NCBI GenBank assembly: GCA_041650355.1
Contig: JBAZLI010000002.1
Location: 1-36,380, forward strand
Direction: 5' to 3'
DNA: 36,380 nt
Origin: Candidatus Micrarchaeia archaeon
Lineage (GTDB): Archaea > Micrarchaeota > Micrarchaeia > Anstonellales > Bilamarchaeaceae
The notes under the pieces are model-generated. The model had not been told where the DNA came from. It saw only the letters and a list, made by a program, of their open reading frames with translations, and searched no databases. Below, in pieces: positions 1-6,924 of the stretch (position 1 is the first letter of the stretch; every line of letters starts with the position of its first letter). A program made the position numbers and the translations under genes.

Positions 1-229
1 CGGCAAGATCCGGCGTTCCGGCGCTTCCGTTGCCACTGCTGCCCCCTACTCCGGTTCCGTTTCCAGCCCCGGTTCCGCCCGAGGTTCCTGCAGAGCCGTT
101 GCCAGTGCCTCCACTGCCGCTGCCCCCTGCTCCGGCCGCAGTTCCATTGCCTGGCCCGCTCGCCGGCGTGGTGCATCCAAGCATGAGCAATCCCATCGCG
201 AGGAGCACAACTATCAGGTATTTTCTCAT
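1..229 (-). CDS. Putative lipoprotein with Gly/Ser/Thr/Asn-rich linker (3' end outside window)
   Basis: The ATG at 227-229 on the minus strand follows a strong Shine-Dalgarno sequence (GGAGGTG, five bases before the start). The first 19 residues are a basic start, a hydrophobic stretch and a lipobox ending LMLGC, so the mature protein should be lipid-anchored at Cys19 on the outside of the membrane. The next ~55 residues are almost only Gly, Ser, Thr, Asn and Ala in short repeating runs, typical of a flexible spacer holding a surface domain away from the membrane. The functional domain is not visible because the gene runs off the left edge. No function can be assigned. The lipobox and ribosome-binding site make a real gene very likely. 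Confidence 0.8.
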   Translation of the reverse strand, partial: MRKYLIVVLLAMGLLMLGCTTPASGPGNGTAAGAGGSGSGGTGNGSAGTSGGTGAGNGTGVGGSSGNGSAGTPDLA

Positions 230-300
230 TCGTTTCACCTCCTGCATCTTAGTTTCATGAAATCTTTATATATCCTATATATCCTGCTGATATCCTGCGA

Positions 301-813
301 TTACAATTTGCTCTGCTGCTTCCTGCTCTTCGCCTCGTCCACTGCCGCGAGCCAGGAATCCCCTATCTTCATCAGGTAATTGCCGAAGGTCCTGCTCATG
401 TGCACCACCATCGGCCTGAACTTGCGCCTGCTCTCCTGCGCGACCACGGTCTCGCGCTCCACCTTTATCATGCCCACCCTGCGGAGGCGCGGGAGCACGC
501 GGTTGTAGAACGTGGCCTTGGATATCCCGTTGTTCTTCACGTATGCGGACATGTCGTCCCCTCCGAGCACGAGCTTCTCGGAAAGCAGTCTGAGGAAACC
601 GACAGCGATGTCGTGGTACTTCGGCTGGTGCTTTTTCGAGAACACGAAGTTCGCGACTTCCTCCAGGTTCCACAGGTTCCGCGCGAGATTCTCCTCCTTG
701 TCCTGGAAGTTCCTTATCTCGGGGCTGTTGTGCGCGGGAAGGTAGAGCGTGTCTTCTGACGGAACGCCCCTGCTGGCTATCGCGGACTTGCGCCCGCCCT
801 CAGTCCCTTCCAT
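301..813 (-). CDS. Winged-helix DNA-binding protein, likely transcriptional regulator
   Basis: The 170-residue protein begins at the ATG at 811-813, 10 bp after the stop of the preceding gene on the same strand. A longer reading frame extends into that gene but has no better start. The central part (about residues 55-135) looks like a winged helix-turn-helix: a helical stretch, then an S-x-x-T-F-Y-N-R-V-L-P-x-L-R recognition-helix-like segment, followed by a basic wing with V-G-M-I-K-V-E-R-E. The C-terminus is helical and Lys/Arg-rich. It is the second gene of a two-gene operon whose promoter carries a perfect inverted repeat at 1151-1166, so autoregulation is a reasonable guess. The family was not recognised; DNA binding is inferred from the pattern only. 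Confidence 0.7.
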   Translation of the reverse strand: MEGTEGGRKSAIASRGVPSEDTLYLPAHNSPEIRNFQDKEENLARNLWNLEEVANFVFSKKHQPKYHDIAVGFLRLLSEKLVLGGDDMSAYVKNNGISKATFYNRVLPRLRRVGMIKVERETVVAQESRRKFRPMVVHMSRTFGNYLMKIGDSWLAAVDEAKSRKQQSKL

Positions 814-823
814 AAAAAACCCT

Positions 824-1132
824 TCAGCCGAATATTCCGCCGAACCCCTCGGTCGCGCTGTCCTCCTCCTTCTCCACGAGCGCGGCGATCCTTTTTTCCA
901 CGTCCTCATTGGCCCTTGCGGCCAAGCCCTTTATCTTCTCCTCGGCTTTCTTGAGGAACGCCTCGTCGGCCGAGAGGAACAGGTAGAATTTCGCCTTGTC
1001 CTCCCCTATCACCGCACCCTCCTTGGTCTTGTAGCCGTTCCGCGCGAAGCTGTCCGGGGCATACGGCTCGGCTTCGAGCAGCTTGGTCAGCTCGCCTTTT
1101 TTCGCAATTTCGCATTCGTAAACGCGCTTCAT
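824..1132 (-). CDS. Conserved-looking small protein of unknown function, first gene of the HTH operon
   Basis: The protein has 102 residues, starting at the ATG at 1130-1132 with AGGTGA five bases upstream. It is charged and soluble, with no signal or membrane segment. A likely beta-rich first half (M-K-R-V-Y-E-C-E-I start) is followed by a long amphipathic helix (about 55-95) rich in Glu, Lys and Ala, and a short Gly/Phe tail ending G-F-G-G-I-F-G. The helix could mediate dimerisation. It is co-transcribed with the winged-helix protein at 301-813. No family was recognised. Confidence 0.7.
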   Translation of the reverse strand: MKRVYECEIAKKGELTKLLEAEPYAPDSFARNGYKTKEGAVIGEDKAKFYLFLSADEAFLKKAEEKIKGLAARANEDVEKRIAALVEKEEDSATEGFGGIFG

Positions 1133-1150
1133 TGTTTCACCTTAGTTTTT

Positions 1151-1179
1151 TGCATCCCACGATGCAGTCATATAAATAC
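1151..1179 (-). promoter_or_regulatory. Promoter of the HTH operon with a perfect 6-bp inverted repeat (candidate operator)
   Basis: Reading the minus strand, a TATA box (GTATTTATATG, 1179-1169) lies about 25 bp before the expected transcription start near 1149. Between the two is TGCATC-4 bp-GATGCA (1151-1166), a perfect 12-base palindrome with a CCAC/GTGG spacer. A repressor sitting there would block polymerase recruitment, a common archaeal arrangement. The operon encodes a winged-helix protein, which is the obvious candidate ligand. The binding itself is inference. Confidence 0.55.
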
Positions 1180-1282
1180 CGAAATCCTTTTATTCTGATT
1201 ACAGCATAGCCAATAAAAACAGCCGATGGAAAACCGGAAAACCAGATAAAAGACTGAAAGACGCTCGAAACGGGGTGAAAAT

Positions 1283-1348
1283 ATGTGCGGATGCGGATGC
1301 TGCGGAGCCAAGGGCGAATCCAAGAAAAAATCAGGCAAGAAGAAATAA
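1283..1348 (+). CDS. 21-residue Cys-rich microprotein
   Basis: The ATG at 1283 has GGGGTGA seven bases upstream. The product has two parts: a Cys cluster in the first seven residues (C2, C4, C6, C7, spaced C-x-C-x-C-C between glycines) and a Lys-rich tail. A TATA-like AGATAAAAG lies at 1243-1251, and a T-rich tract at 1362-1371 follows the stop, so the transcription unit is complete. The four close cysteines could bind a metal or a cluster. No family is recognised. The small size leaves some doubt, but the ribosome-binding site, start and terminator agree. Confidence 0.5.
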   Translation: MCGCGCCGAKGESKKKSGKKK

Positions 1349-1360
1349 CTCCCTTCTTTA

Positions 1361-1371
1361 TAAATTTTTTT
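1361..1371 (+). terminator. T-rich transcription terminator after the Cys-rich microprotein
   Basis: A run of T residues (aaattttttta) begins 13 bases after the stop codon at 1348. Archaeal polymerase terminates at such U-rich tracts without needing a hairpin. The neighbouring CTTTATAAATT could also act as a TATA box for the tRNA pair downstream. Confidence 0.4.
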
Positions 1372-1403
1372 ACTCATCATTAATTAACTGCTGATTCAGC
1401 ACT

Positions 1404-1503
1404 GCGACCGTAGTCTAGAGCATGCCTGTCCTAAGGCGTGCGGACAATGGTAGGATACGAGATTGCCAATCTCGCGACCCGGGTTCAAACCCCGGCGGTC
1501 GCA
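1404..1503 (+). tRNA. tRNA-Gly(GCC) with a 29-nt intron in the D-loop
   Basis: The acceptor arms GCGACCG (1404-1410) and CGGTCGC (1496-1502) pair fully. The anticodon arm is CGAGA-TTGCCAA-TCTCG (1458-1474) with anticodon GCC at 1465-1467, and the T-arm is CCGGG-TTCAAAC-CCCGG (1479-1495). The gene is about 29 nt too long, and all the excess is in the D-loop. A BHB motif explains it: GTCT (1413-1416) pairs with GGAC (1442-1445), flanked by three-base bulges AGA (1417-1419) and AAT (1446-1448), and the intron forms a 7-bp stem (1420-1426 with 1435-1441). Removing 1419-1447 leaves 71 nt with the normal D-loop AGTGGTA. CCA is not encoded. TTAATTAA at 1380-1387 may be the TATA box. Confidence 0.9.
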
Positions 1504-1550
1504 TTCCCGCACCCTGCCTCTTTTTCGGGCGGCCGGGCGCAGGCCTCCTT

Positions 1551-1662
1551 GGGGGAGTGAGCCAACCTGGTAGCGGTTTTTGTGATTTTCGGATGGCAAA
1601 TCCCGCCGGCATGCTGTCAGCTTTGGGAGCTGGTTATCCCGGTTCAAATCCGGGCTCCCCCA
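1551..1662 (+). tRNA. tRNA-Pro(UGG) with a 39-nt intron in the D-loop
   Basis: The acceptor arms are GGGGGAG (1551-1557) and CTCCCCC (1655-1661), the T-arm is CCCGG-TTCAAAT-CCGGG (1638-1654), and the anticodon arm is TCAGC-TTTGGGA-GCTGG (1617-1633) with anticodon TGG at 1624-1626. A BHB motif is visible: CTGG (1567-1570) with CCGG (1606-1609), bulges 1571-1573 and 1610-1612, and an intron stem CGG/CCG (1574-1576 with 1603-1605) extended by TTTG/CAAA (1579-1582 with 1597-1600). Excising 1573-1611 gives a 73-nt tRNA whose D-arm reads AGCC...TGCT with one mismatch at 13/22. The gene lies 47 bp after tRNA-Gly and is probably co-transcribed with it. A CCA happens to follow the discriminator at 1663-1665. 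Confidence 0.88.
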
Positions 1663-1691
1663 CCATTACCCCGTACTCACAGGTCGCGTTC

Positions 1692-2738
1692 ATGAAAATC
1701 AGGATAGCCGGAGCCGGTCCGGCGGGAAGCGTTGCCGCACTTTCAGCCTCTATGAAAGGCCATTCCGTGGAAGTGTTCGAGGAGCACGGCTCAGCGGGCT
1801 ATCCGCAGCACTGCTCGGGGCTCGTGTCCAGGGAAGGGCTTGAATCCCTTTCGGACATGTTGGATTACAAACCCTTCGCAGTGAATCATATAAGCACCGC
1901 GCTCTTCGATTTCGCAGGGGAGGAATTCGAGATACGGAGGAAATCAGCGGCCGCGATTGTCATAAACCGCGCCGAATTCGACAGCGCGCTCGCCTCAGAG
2001 GCGGAAAGCGAAGGCGTCCGGTTCATGTATTCGAGAACCTTCTCCCCGGAAAGGGACTCGGCAGGCGTCGATGCGATAATAGGTGCGGACGGAGCGCTCT
2101 CGCGCACCGCGCTGCACTTCGGGTTCCCGAAAATCCGGACATTCGCATTCACGCTCAAGGCCGTTGCGAAAATGAGGTGCGAGGAAGCTTCGAAAGTAAC
2201 GCTTTTTTACGACAACCGCCTTTTTCCCGGATTTTTCGGATGGCTAATTCCGCACGGCGAAAACGAGGCAGAGATAGGGGCGGGCACCACAGAGCCGGCA
2301 TGCCTCAGGGGCGCGTGGGAAGCGATAGTGAAAAAGACCGGCGCGCCCGGCCCCGGGAAGCCGGCAGGGAAAATAATCCCGCTCGAACGCAGGGCCCGCA
2401 TCGCAGGGGCGTTCGGAGGCGCGAACGTGCTGCTCGCAGGGGACGCCGCAGGGCAGGTCAAATCCTCATCTGGCGGCGGCGTGGTTTTCGGTTCTGCCGG
2501 GGCAAGGCTCGCCGGCGCGCTTGCAGGCAACCCGGCAATGTACGAGAAAATTTTCGCTGAGCAGAACAGCGCAGACATGGCGGCACACGCTTTCCTCAGG
2601 TCCTTCTTCGCGGCCCAGCCCGGAATTTCCCTGCGCATGATGTCCAGAATCTCGAATTTCATCGGCCTGAACCGGCTCTTCGCGTCGCGCGGGAGCATGG
2701 ACCGGCCCACCCGCGTCTTCTCGGGCGGCAGGGATTAA
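1692..2738 (+). CDS. Geranylgeranyl reductase family FAD-dependent oxidoreductase
   Basis: The 348-residue flavoprotein opens with a Rossmann motif (I-A-G-A-G-P-A-G-S, residues 5-13), followed by an acidic residue after the second strand (V-E-V-F-E). It has the family's mid-protein I-G-A-D-G-A-L-S segment and a second FAD motif, L-L-A-G-D-A-A-G, near residue 255, followed by a Gly-rich stretch (S-S-G-G-G-V-V-F-G). This is the architecture of archaeal digeranylgeranylglycerophospholipid reductase, which saturates the isoprenoid chains of membrane lipids. Family members also reduce other prenyl groups, so the exact substrate is inferred. The start chosen is the ATG 30 bp after tRNA-Pro, because the dinucleotide-binding motif begins right after it. 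Reading-frame extension upstream would pass through the tRNA genes. Confidence 0.85.
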   Translation: MKIRIAGAGPAGSVAALSASMKGHSVEVFEEHGSAGYPQHCSGLVSREGLESLSDMLDYKPFAVNHISTALFDFAGEEFEIRRKSAAAIVINRAEFDSALASEAESEGVRFMYSRTFSPERDSAGVDAIIGADGALSRTALHFGFPKIRTFAFTLKAVAKMRCEEASKVTLFYDNRLFPGFFGWLIPHGENEAEIGAGTTEPACLRGAWEAIVKKTGAPGPGKPAGKIIPLERRARIAGAFGGANVLLAGDAAGQVKSSSGGGVVFGSAGARLAGALAGNPAMYEKIFAEQNSADMAAHAFLRSFFAAQPGISLRMMSRISNFIGLNRLFASRGSMDRPTRVFSGGRD

Positions 2739-2787
2739 GGTATTTTAACCTTCGCGGCCATTTATTCTGTGATAATGAGGGATAAGA

Positions 2788-2892
2788 ATGGAGAAAAAAC
2801 AGGCGCGCAAGCTCGGGGAGATAATCCCTGTGAAGAAGGAGGAGTACATACCCGGCGGGCAGACGCGCCGCGAACCGCTAAGGTCCAGATAA
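2788..2892 (+). CDS. 34-residue basic small protein
   Basis: The ATG at 2788 has GAGG upstream (nine-base spacing), and a TATA-like GGTATTTTAAC at 2739-2749 predicts a start of transcription near 2770. The product is hydrophilic, with a basic N-terminus, an I-I-P-V-K-K-E-E-Y-I-P-G-G segment and an Arg-rich tail. Its last 15 bases overlap the end of the convergent DUF460 gene. No family is recognised. The evidence is promoter plus start context only, so the call is tentative. Confidence 0.4.
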   Translation: MEKKQARKLGEIIPVKKEEYIPGGQTRREPLRSR

Positions 2893-3603
2893 CCGTTTCC
2901 TGAATTTCGCGAGCTTCCAGCCCATGCTGCGCAGTTCGCTTCTCAGTATTTTCACTTCCCTGTCCTTCATCATATCAAAGTGGCGCTGGCTCCTGGTTTT
3001 CCTGAGTTCTTCTTCCAGCCCGGCGATTCTCTTTTCATGCGCGTCGAGCGCCTTGCGCAGGTTCACGTTCTCCTCTGCAAGGCGGTTTATCTCCCCGTTT
3101 TCCTTATCCTTTTTCGCCTCCCGAGGATTCTGGTGCGCATGCCTCCTTTCAGGTTTGCGCTCGAGGCGCAGCATGGCGTTGTTGAGCGAAAAGCCCTGTA
3201 TCACCAGGTGCTTTAGCGTATCCCTGTCGTGCGCTGTTTCCAGGAGCTCTATCTGCCTCAGCCGGTTCGCGTACGCGCGGTAGCATTTGACCGCCGCTGC
3301 GGTTGCGTCCCGCTCGTGCAGGTTTTGTGCTGACGGAGCGATTTCCCTCTTCTCCTCCTCCAGCATGCTCCTCTGGGGCGTGAAAGTGCGGACGTTGAAC
3401 CGCGCGGCTATTTTCTGCACGAAAGCGGGTGCCGGGTTCACGTCGCTGGCGACCAGGCTCGGCACGCCCAGCCTGCTCACTTCCTCGACTATGCGGTCTG
3501 CATCCGCTTCCTTCATGGTCCCGCTCGCAACCAGGTTTCCGCGCAAATCCAGCGCAGCGAACGCGGTCTTTATGCCAGGGTCCACGCCTATGATGAGATG
3601 TAT
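2878..3603 (-). CDS. DUF460-type RNase H-fold protein with C-terminal coiled coil; probable AUA start
   Basis: The N-terminal part reads L-I-I-G-V-D-P-G-I-K-T-A-F-A-A-L-D, the first strand and acidic residue of an RNase H-like fold as in archaeal DUF460 proteins. A long coiled coil follows (about residues 165-225: R-L-A-E-E-N-V-N-L, E-K-R-I-A-G-L-E-E-E-L), and the C-terminus is basic. The best Shine-Dalgarno (AGGTGG, overlapping the stop of the upstream gene) points to ATA at 3601-3603, which restores the complete first strand. The first conventional start, GTG at 3583-3585, would cut that strand just before the Asp and lies 22 bases from the ribosome-binding site. The protein has 241 residues from ATA or 235 from GTG. 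Function in the family is not established; nucleic-acid binding is inferred. Confidence 0.75.
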   Translation of the reverse strand: MHLIIGVDPGIKTAFAALDLRGNLVASGTMKEADADRIVEEVSRLGVPSLVASDVNPAPAFVQKIAARFNVRTFTPQRSMLEEEKREIAPSAQNLHERDATAAAVKCYRAYANRLRQIELLETAHDRDTLKHLVIQGFSLNNAMLRLERKPERRHAHQNPREAKKDKENGEINRLAEENVNLRKALDAHEKRIAGLEEELRKTRSQRHFDMMKDREVKILRSELRSMGWKLAKFRKRLSGP

Positions 3604-3611
3604 GCTCCCAC

Positions 3612-4832
3612 CTAAATGGTCTTTTCCTGCTTCAGGAAGACGTGCCTGCCTATGCCCATATTTTCATCCACGTTCACTCCGGAGCCTATCCAGCAGTCGT
3701 TTCCTATTGTTTTTCCAGGCATCACGCAGCTGAGCACCCCGAACTTGACGTTGTCGCCTACAACGCAGCCCATCTTCTTCCTTCCGGTGTCCACTCCGCC
3801 TGCATCGGTGATGACACTAACGTTGCCTTCGTCGAACCTGTAATTGGCCGTCTGGGTTCCTGAGCCGAAATTCACGTTCTCCCCTATCACGCTGTCCCCT
3901 ATGTACGCGAGGTGCTTGGCCTTCACCCCGTCGAAGAGCACGCTGTTCTTGATCGTGGTGCTCTCGCCTATCTCGCAATTCTGGCCTATGGAATTGTTTC
4001 CGCGCAGGTAGGAGTGGGGCCCTATCCTGGTCCCGGAGCCGATGTAGTGCATCCCGTTGTCAATGTAGCTGTCCGTTAGTTCGGCGCCCTCCTCCATTAT
4101 CAATTTGCCTTTCACCGTGCAGTTCTCGACCTTGCCTGCTTTCGCCTCCATCTTCGAGAGCAGGTAATCCTGGGCCTCGAACAGCTCCCAGGGGTACGCG
4201 ACGTCCATCCAGAAGCCCTGCACTTCCACGCATTTCGCGCCAACGAGCGCGTCCGTAATCTCGTATTCTCCGCGCAAGCTCGGGGTTATCTTCTCCAGCC
4301 CGTTGAACACGTCGCGGTCCATCACGTAAACCGAAGTGTTCACCAGGTTGCCCTTCGGGTTGTCTGATTTCTCTTCTATAGAGTCCACGAGCCCGTTCTT
4401 CACCTGCAGGACCCCGTAGCGCTCTGGTCTCTCCACCCTTTTCGCAGCCACGGTTATCCATTTGTCGTGGACTTCCATCACGCTTTTCATCACTGCGGAT
4501 TCGGTGACGATGTCCCCTGCAACCACCAGGAACCGGTCCGAATCCGCTTCCTTTCCCTTGGCGGAAAGCAGGGCAGCCCCGGTGCCGTACTGCTCGCCCT
4601 GCTCCACGAACTCCAGTTTCATGCCGGGGTCGTTCCGCCCGAAATAATCCATTATCATCTCCTTCCGGTATTTCACCACTATGAGCGCTTCGGAAATTCC
4701 GGCTTTTTTCACTTCCATGAGCACGTGCCACAGGAGCGGCCTTCCGGCTGCATAAACCATGGCCTTTGGCCGCGTGTAGGTGAGCGGATGCATCCGCTTC
4801 CCTTCCCCTCCTGCAAGAATTATCGCTTTCAT
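3612..4832 (-). CDS. Bifunctional sugar-1-phosphate nucleotidylyltransferase / acetyltransferase, GlmU-like
   Basis: The 406-residue protein starts M-K-A-I-I-L-A-G-G-E-G-K-R-M, the signature of NTP transferases that join a sugar 1-phosphate to a nucleotide. The following R-P-K-A-M is the usual Lys-containing loop. From about residue 225 the sequence becomes a left-handed beta-helix of hexapeptide repeats (I-G-S-G-T-R-I-G-P, I-G-Q-N-C-E-I-G-E, V-I-G-E-N-V-N-F), as in the acetyltransferase half of GlmU and related archaeal two-domain enzymes. It probably makes UDP-GlcNAc or a similar nucleotide sugar after the mutase encoded just upstream. The start is the ATG at 4830-4832 with GGTGG five bases before it; a TATA box (GTTTTAAAAA) lies at 4865-4874. 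Substrate specificity cannot be read from the sequence. Confidence 0.85.
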   Translation of the reverse strand: MKAIILAGGEGKRMHPLTYTRPKAMVYAAGRPLLWHVLMEVKKAGISEALIVVKYRKEMIMDYFGRNDPGMKLEFVEQGEQYGTGAALLSAKGKEADSDRFLVVAGDIVTESAVMKSVMEVHDKWITVAAKRVERPERYGVLQVKNGLVDSIEEKSDNPKGNLVNTSVYVMDRDVFNGLEKITPSLRGEYEITDALVGAKCVEVQGFWMDVAYPWELFEAQDYLLSKMEAKAGKVENCTVKGKLIMEEGAELTDSYIDNGMHYIGSGTRIGPHSYLRGNNSIGQNCEIGESTTIKNSVLFDGVKAKHLAYIGDSVIGENVNFGSGTQTANYRFDEGNVSVITDAGGVDTGRKKMGCVVGDNVKFGVLSCVMPGKTIGNDCWIGSGVNVDENMGIGRHVFLKQEKTI

Positions 4833-4911
4833 AAAATCCACCAATAGTCTCGTCTGTTCGAATCTTTTTAAAACATGCTAAATGTTAGAATGCCCGTCCC
4901 TGTATCTCGAT

Positions 4912-6228
4912 TCAGGAACCTATGGCCCCCTTTATCGCATCCCTGGCCTTTGCAGCCATCTCCTCCAGCCTTTTCCTTTCCGAGAACTCCGCAGTAAGGC
5001 GTATGATGTGCTCTGTGCCGCTGGGCCGCACCAGGACAAACCCATCGTCAAAATCCTCACGCAAGCCGTCAATCGTATTCCGTTTCCCGCCCAGCGAAAG
5101 GCCCTTCATTATTTTTTCCATCGCCGCCTTCCGGTCAGCGCACTTGAATTTCTCGCGCACAATAGGGTATGTTTTGTATTTTTTCTTCAGCTTCGCGAGG
5201 CTCCCCTGCTCGGAGAAAATTTCAAGGAATTTAGCGGCCGCCATCATCCCGTCCGGAGTGTTCACTCCGCCCCTGAATACGTACTCGCCGGCAGGCTCTC
5301 CGCCGAAAACAGCTTTTTGTTTTTCCATCTCCACGCTCACGTTGGTGCTTCCCACGGCGACCTGCACGCTCTTCCCCCCGTTTTTTTCAATAGTTTCCTT
5401 CACGAGAAGAGATGCTTCCACGGTGTTGACCACAACGCCCTTGTGGCGCACGAGTTCGTGCTCTATCGCCATAGCGAACTGCGCGTCCAGCCCGAGCATT
5501 TCCCCGTTCTCGTCCAGAATTATGGCCCTGTCCGCGTCCCCGTCGTGCCCTATCCCAATCTGCGCCCCGCACGCCCTCACCATCTTCCCGAGTTCGGAAA
5601 GGTTCTCGGCGTTCGGCTCGGAAGGCCGGTAAAAGCCCAGGCCTGCGGAGTTCATGCTGATTACTGTGCACCCGAGTTCCGAAAGCAGGCGCGGCGCAAT
5701 CGCGCTCCCCACTCCGTTGCAGTCCAGCACGACCTTTATTTTCGCCTTTTTTATCCTCTCCGCGTCCACCATTCCTTTTACAAGCTCAATATGTTCGCGT
5801 ATCGCGCCATCGCATTCCCTTACCTTTCCGACTTCGTCCCATTTCGCGAGCTCCATCCCATTTCCGTATTTTTTCTCCACTTCCTCTTCCTCGTTTTTGG
5901 AAATCTCGTGGCCATCCCGGTACAATTTCAATCCGTTATATTCGCTCGGATTGTGGCTCGCCGTTATCATCATCCCAGGAATTTTCCTGGCTTGCGTGAA
6001 AAACGCAAGAGTGGGGGTCGGAACGCATCCCAAATCAATAGCGTTTGCGCCCCTGGAAACTATTCCGCTTATCGCCGCGTGCCTCAGCAGTTCGCTGGTC
6101 TCCCTCAAATCAGAGGCGACCGCGACCTCGCCTTTGGCGGAAGCGAAAGAACTAGCTATCCCCATCGCGAGATGAGGGGTTATTATCGTCCCGTAATGGT
6201 CCCTTATGCCTGATGTGCCGAAGAGCAT
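4912..6228 (-). CDS. glmM: Phosphoglucosamine / phosphohexose mutase
   Basis: The 438-residue protein has the alpha-D-phosphohexomutase motifs in order: L-F-G-T-S-G-I-R at the N-terminus, the catalytic phosphoserine loop T-A-S-H-N-P (Ser91), the Mg-binding D-G-D-A-D-R near residue 235, the sugar-binding G-E-P-A-G-E-Y and the phosphate-binding R-P-S-G-T-E near the C-terminus. It converts hexose 6-phosphate to 1-phosphate. The adjacent GlmU-like gene on the same strand suggests glucosamine-6-phosphate as substrate, but phosphomannomutase activity is possible. The start ATG at 6226-6228 sits 26 bp from the centre of a TATA box (6251-6258), so the mRNA is probably leaderless. Stop and next gene are 80 bp apart and the next gene has its own TATA box. 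Confidence 0.88.
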   Translation of the reverse strand: MLFGTSGIRDHYGTIITPHLAMGIASSFASAKGEVAVASDLRETSELLRHAAISGIVSRGANAIDLGCVPTPTLAFFTQARKIPGMMITASHNPSEYNGLKLYRDGHEISKNEEEEVEKKYGNGMELAKWDEVGKVRECDGAIREHIELVKGMVDAERIKKAKIKVVLDCNGVGSAIAPRLLSELGCTVISMNSAGLGFYRPSEPNAENLSELGKMVRACGAQIGIGHDGDADRAIILDENGEMLGLDAQFAMAIEHELVRHKGVVVNTVEASLLVKETIEKNGGKSVQVAVGSTNVSVEMEKQKAVFGGEPAGEYVFRGGVNTPDGMMAAAKFLEIFSEQGSLAKLKKKYKTYPIVREKFKCADRKAAMEKIMKGLSLGGKRNTIDGLREDFDDGFVLVRPSGTEHIIRLTAEFSERKRLEEMAAKARDAIKGAIGS

Positions 6229-6250
6229 GATCCGGTTTTCTGTTTGATGG

Positions 6251-6292
6251 TTTTAAAACTCTCTCATTCGGGGAATGGGAACTTATTTAAAC
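6251..6292. promoter_or_regulatory. Divergent promoters for glmM and rpoE'
   Basis: TTTTAAAAC at 6251-6259 is placed for a leaderless start of glmM on the minus strand. TTATTTAAAC at 6283-6292 points right and predicts a transcript start near 6315, about 30 bases before the rpoE' ATG. The two boxes are 24 bp apart, so the two initiation complexes may compete. Confidence 0.6.
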
Positions 6293-6343
6293 ATTGGTAA
6301 TGCAATTTACTCTTGCACTTATGAGGTTAGCGAGGCTGTTCTT

Positions 6344-6919
6344 ATGTACCACTTAATGAGCGTAGAGGAGAAAATCCGCATCCCGGCGAGCATGCTGGCA
6401 ATGGACATAACCGACGCGACCAAGAAGGTCCTCAGGGAAAACTATGAAAGGAGGATATTCAAGGGAGTCGGTCTGGTGCTCAGCGTGGACGACGTAGAGA
6501 TAATAGGCAACGGAGTGGTGGTCCCGGGAGACCAGCACATCTACTACAACGCGAAGTTCAACGCGCTCGTTTTCAACACCGCTGTGAACGAAGTGTTCGA
6601 GGCTGAAGTGAAGGAGATAGTGGAGTTCGGGGCGTTCGCGACCGTCGGGCCTCTCGACGGCCTGCTCCACGTTTCCCAGGTCGCGGGGGAAAAGTTCTAT
6701 TACGACAAGAAGACGAAAACGCTTTCCTCAAGGGGGAAGAAGAGCATAAAGAAAGGGGACACGCTTTTGCTCAAGATTTCCACCCTCAGCATGAAATCCT
6801 CCTCGAGCGACACGAAAATCGGGCTCACCATGAGGAGCGACGGGCTTGGCAAGCTGGATTGGATGGACGATGAGAAGAAGAAAGTGAAGAAGGAGAAGAA
6901 GGAAAAGCAGAAAGAGTGA
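6344..6919 (+). CDS. rpoE1: DNA-directed RNA polymerase subunit E' (Rpo7/Rpb7 homologue)
   Basis: The 191-residue protein matches the archaeal Rpo7 layout: an N-terminal tip domain (M-Y-H-L-M-S-V-E-E-K-I-R-I-P) that docks on the polymerase core, then an S1/OB domain from about residue 82 (F-E-A-E-V-K-E-I-V-E-F-G-A-F, G-L-L-H-V-S-Q-V) that binds nascent RNA. With Rpo4 it forms the polymerase stalk. The C-terminus is an unusually long Lys/Glu tail (K-K-K-V-K-K-E-K-K-E-K). The start was set at the M-Y-H-L ATG because family members begin with this motif. The Spt4 gene follows 5 bp later, the standard archaeal pairing. Confidence 0.93.
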   Translation: MYHLMSVEEKIRIPASMLAMDITDATKKVLRENYERRIFKGVGLVLSVDDVEIIGNGVVVPGDQHIYYNAKFNALVFNTAVNEVFEAEVKEIVEFGAFATVGPLDGLLHVSQVAGEKFYYDKKTKTLSSRGKKSIKKGDTLLLKISTLSMKSSSSDTKIGLTMRSDGLGKLDWMDDEKKKVKKEKKEKQKE

Positions 6920-6924
6920 TTTTT

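Noticed and set aside
4882..6213. Plus-strand reading frame of 443 codons
   Set aside because: It lies exactly opposite glmM, whose catalytic motifs are complete. The plus-strand product shows no recognisable motif; it is a shadow of high-G+C coding DNA.
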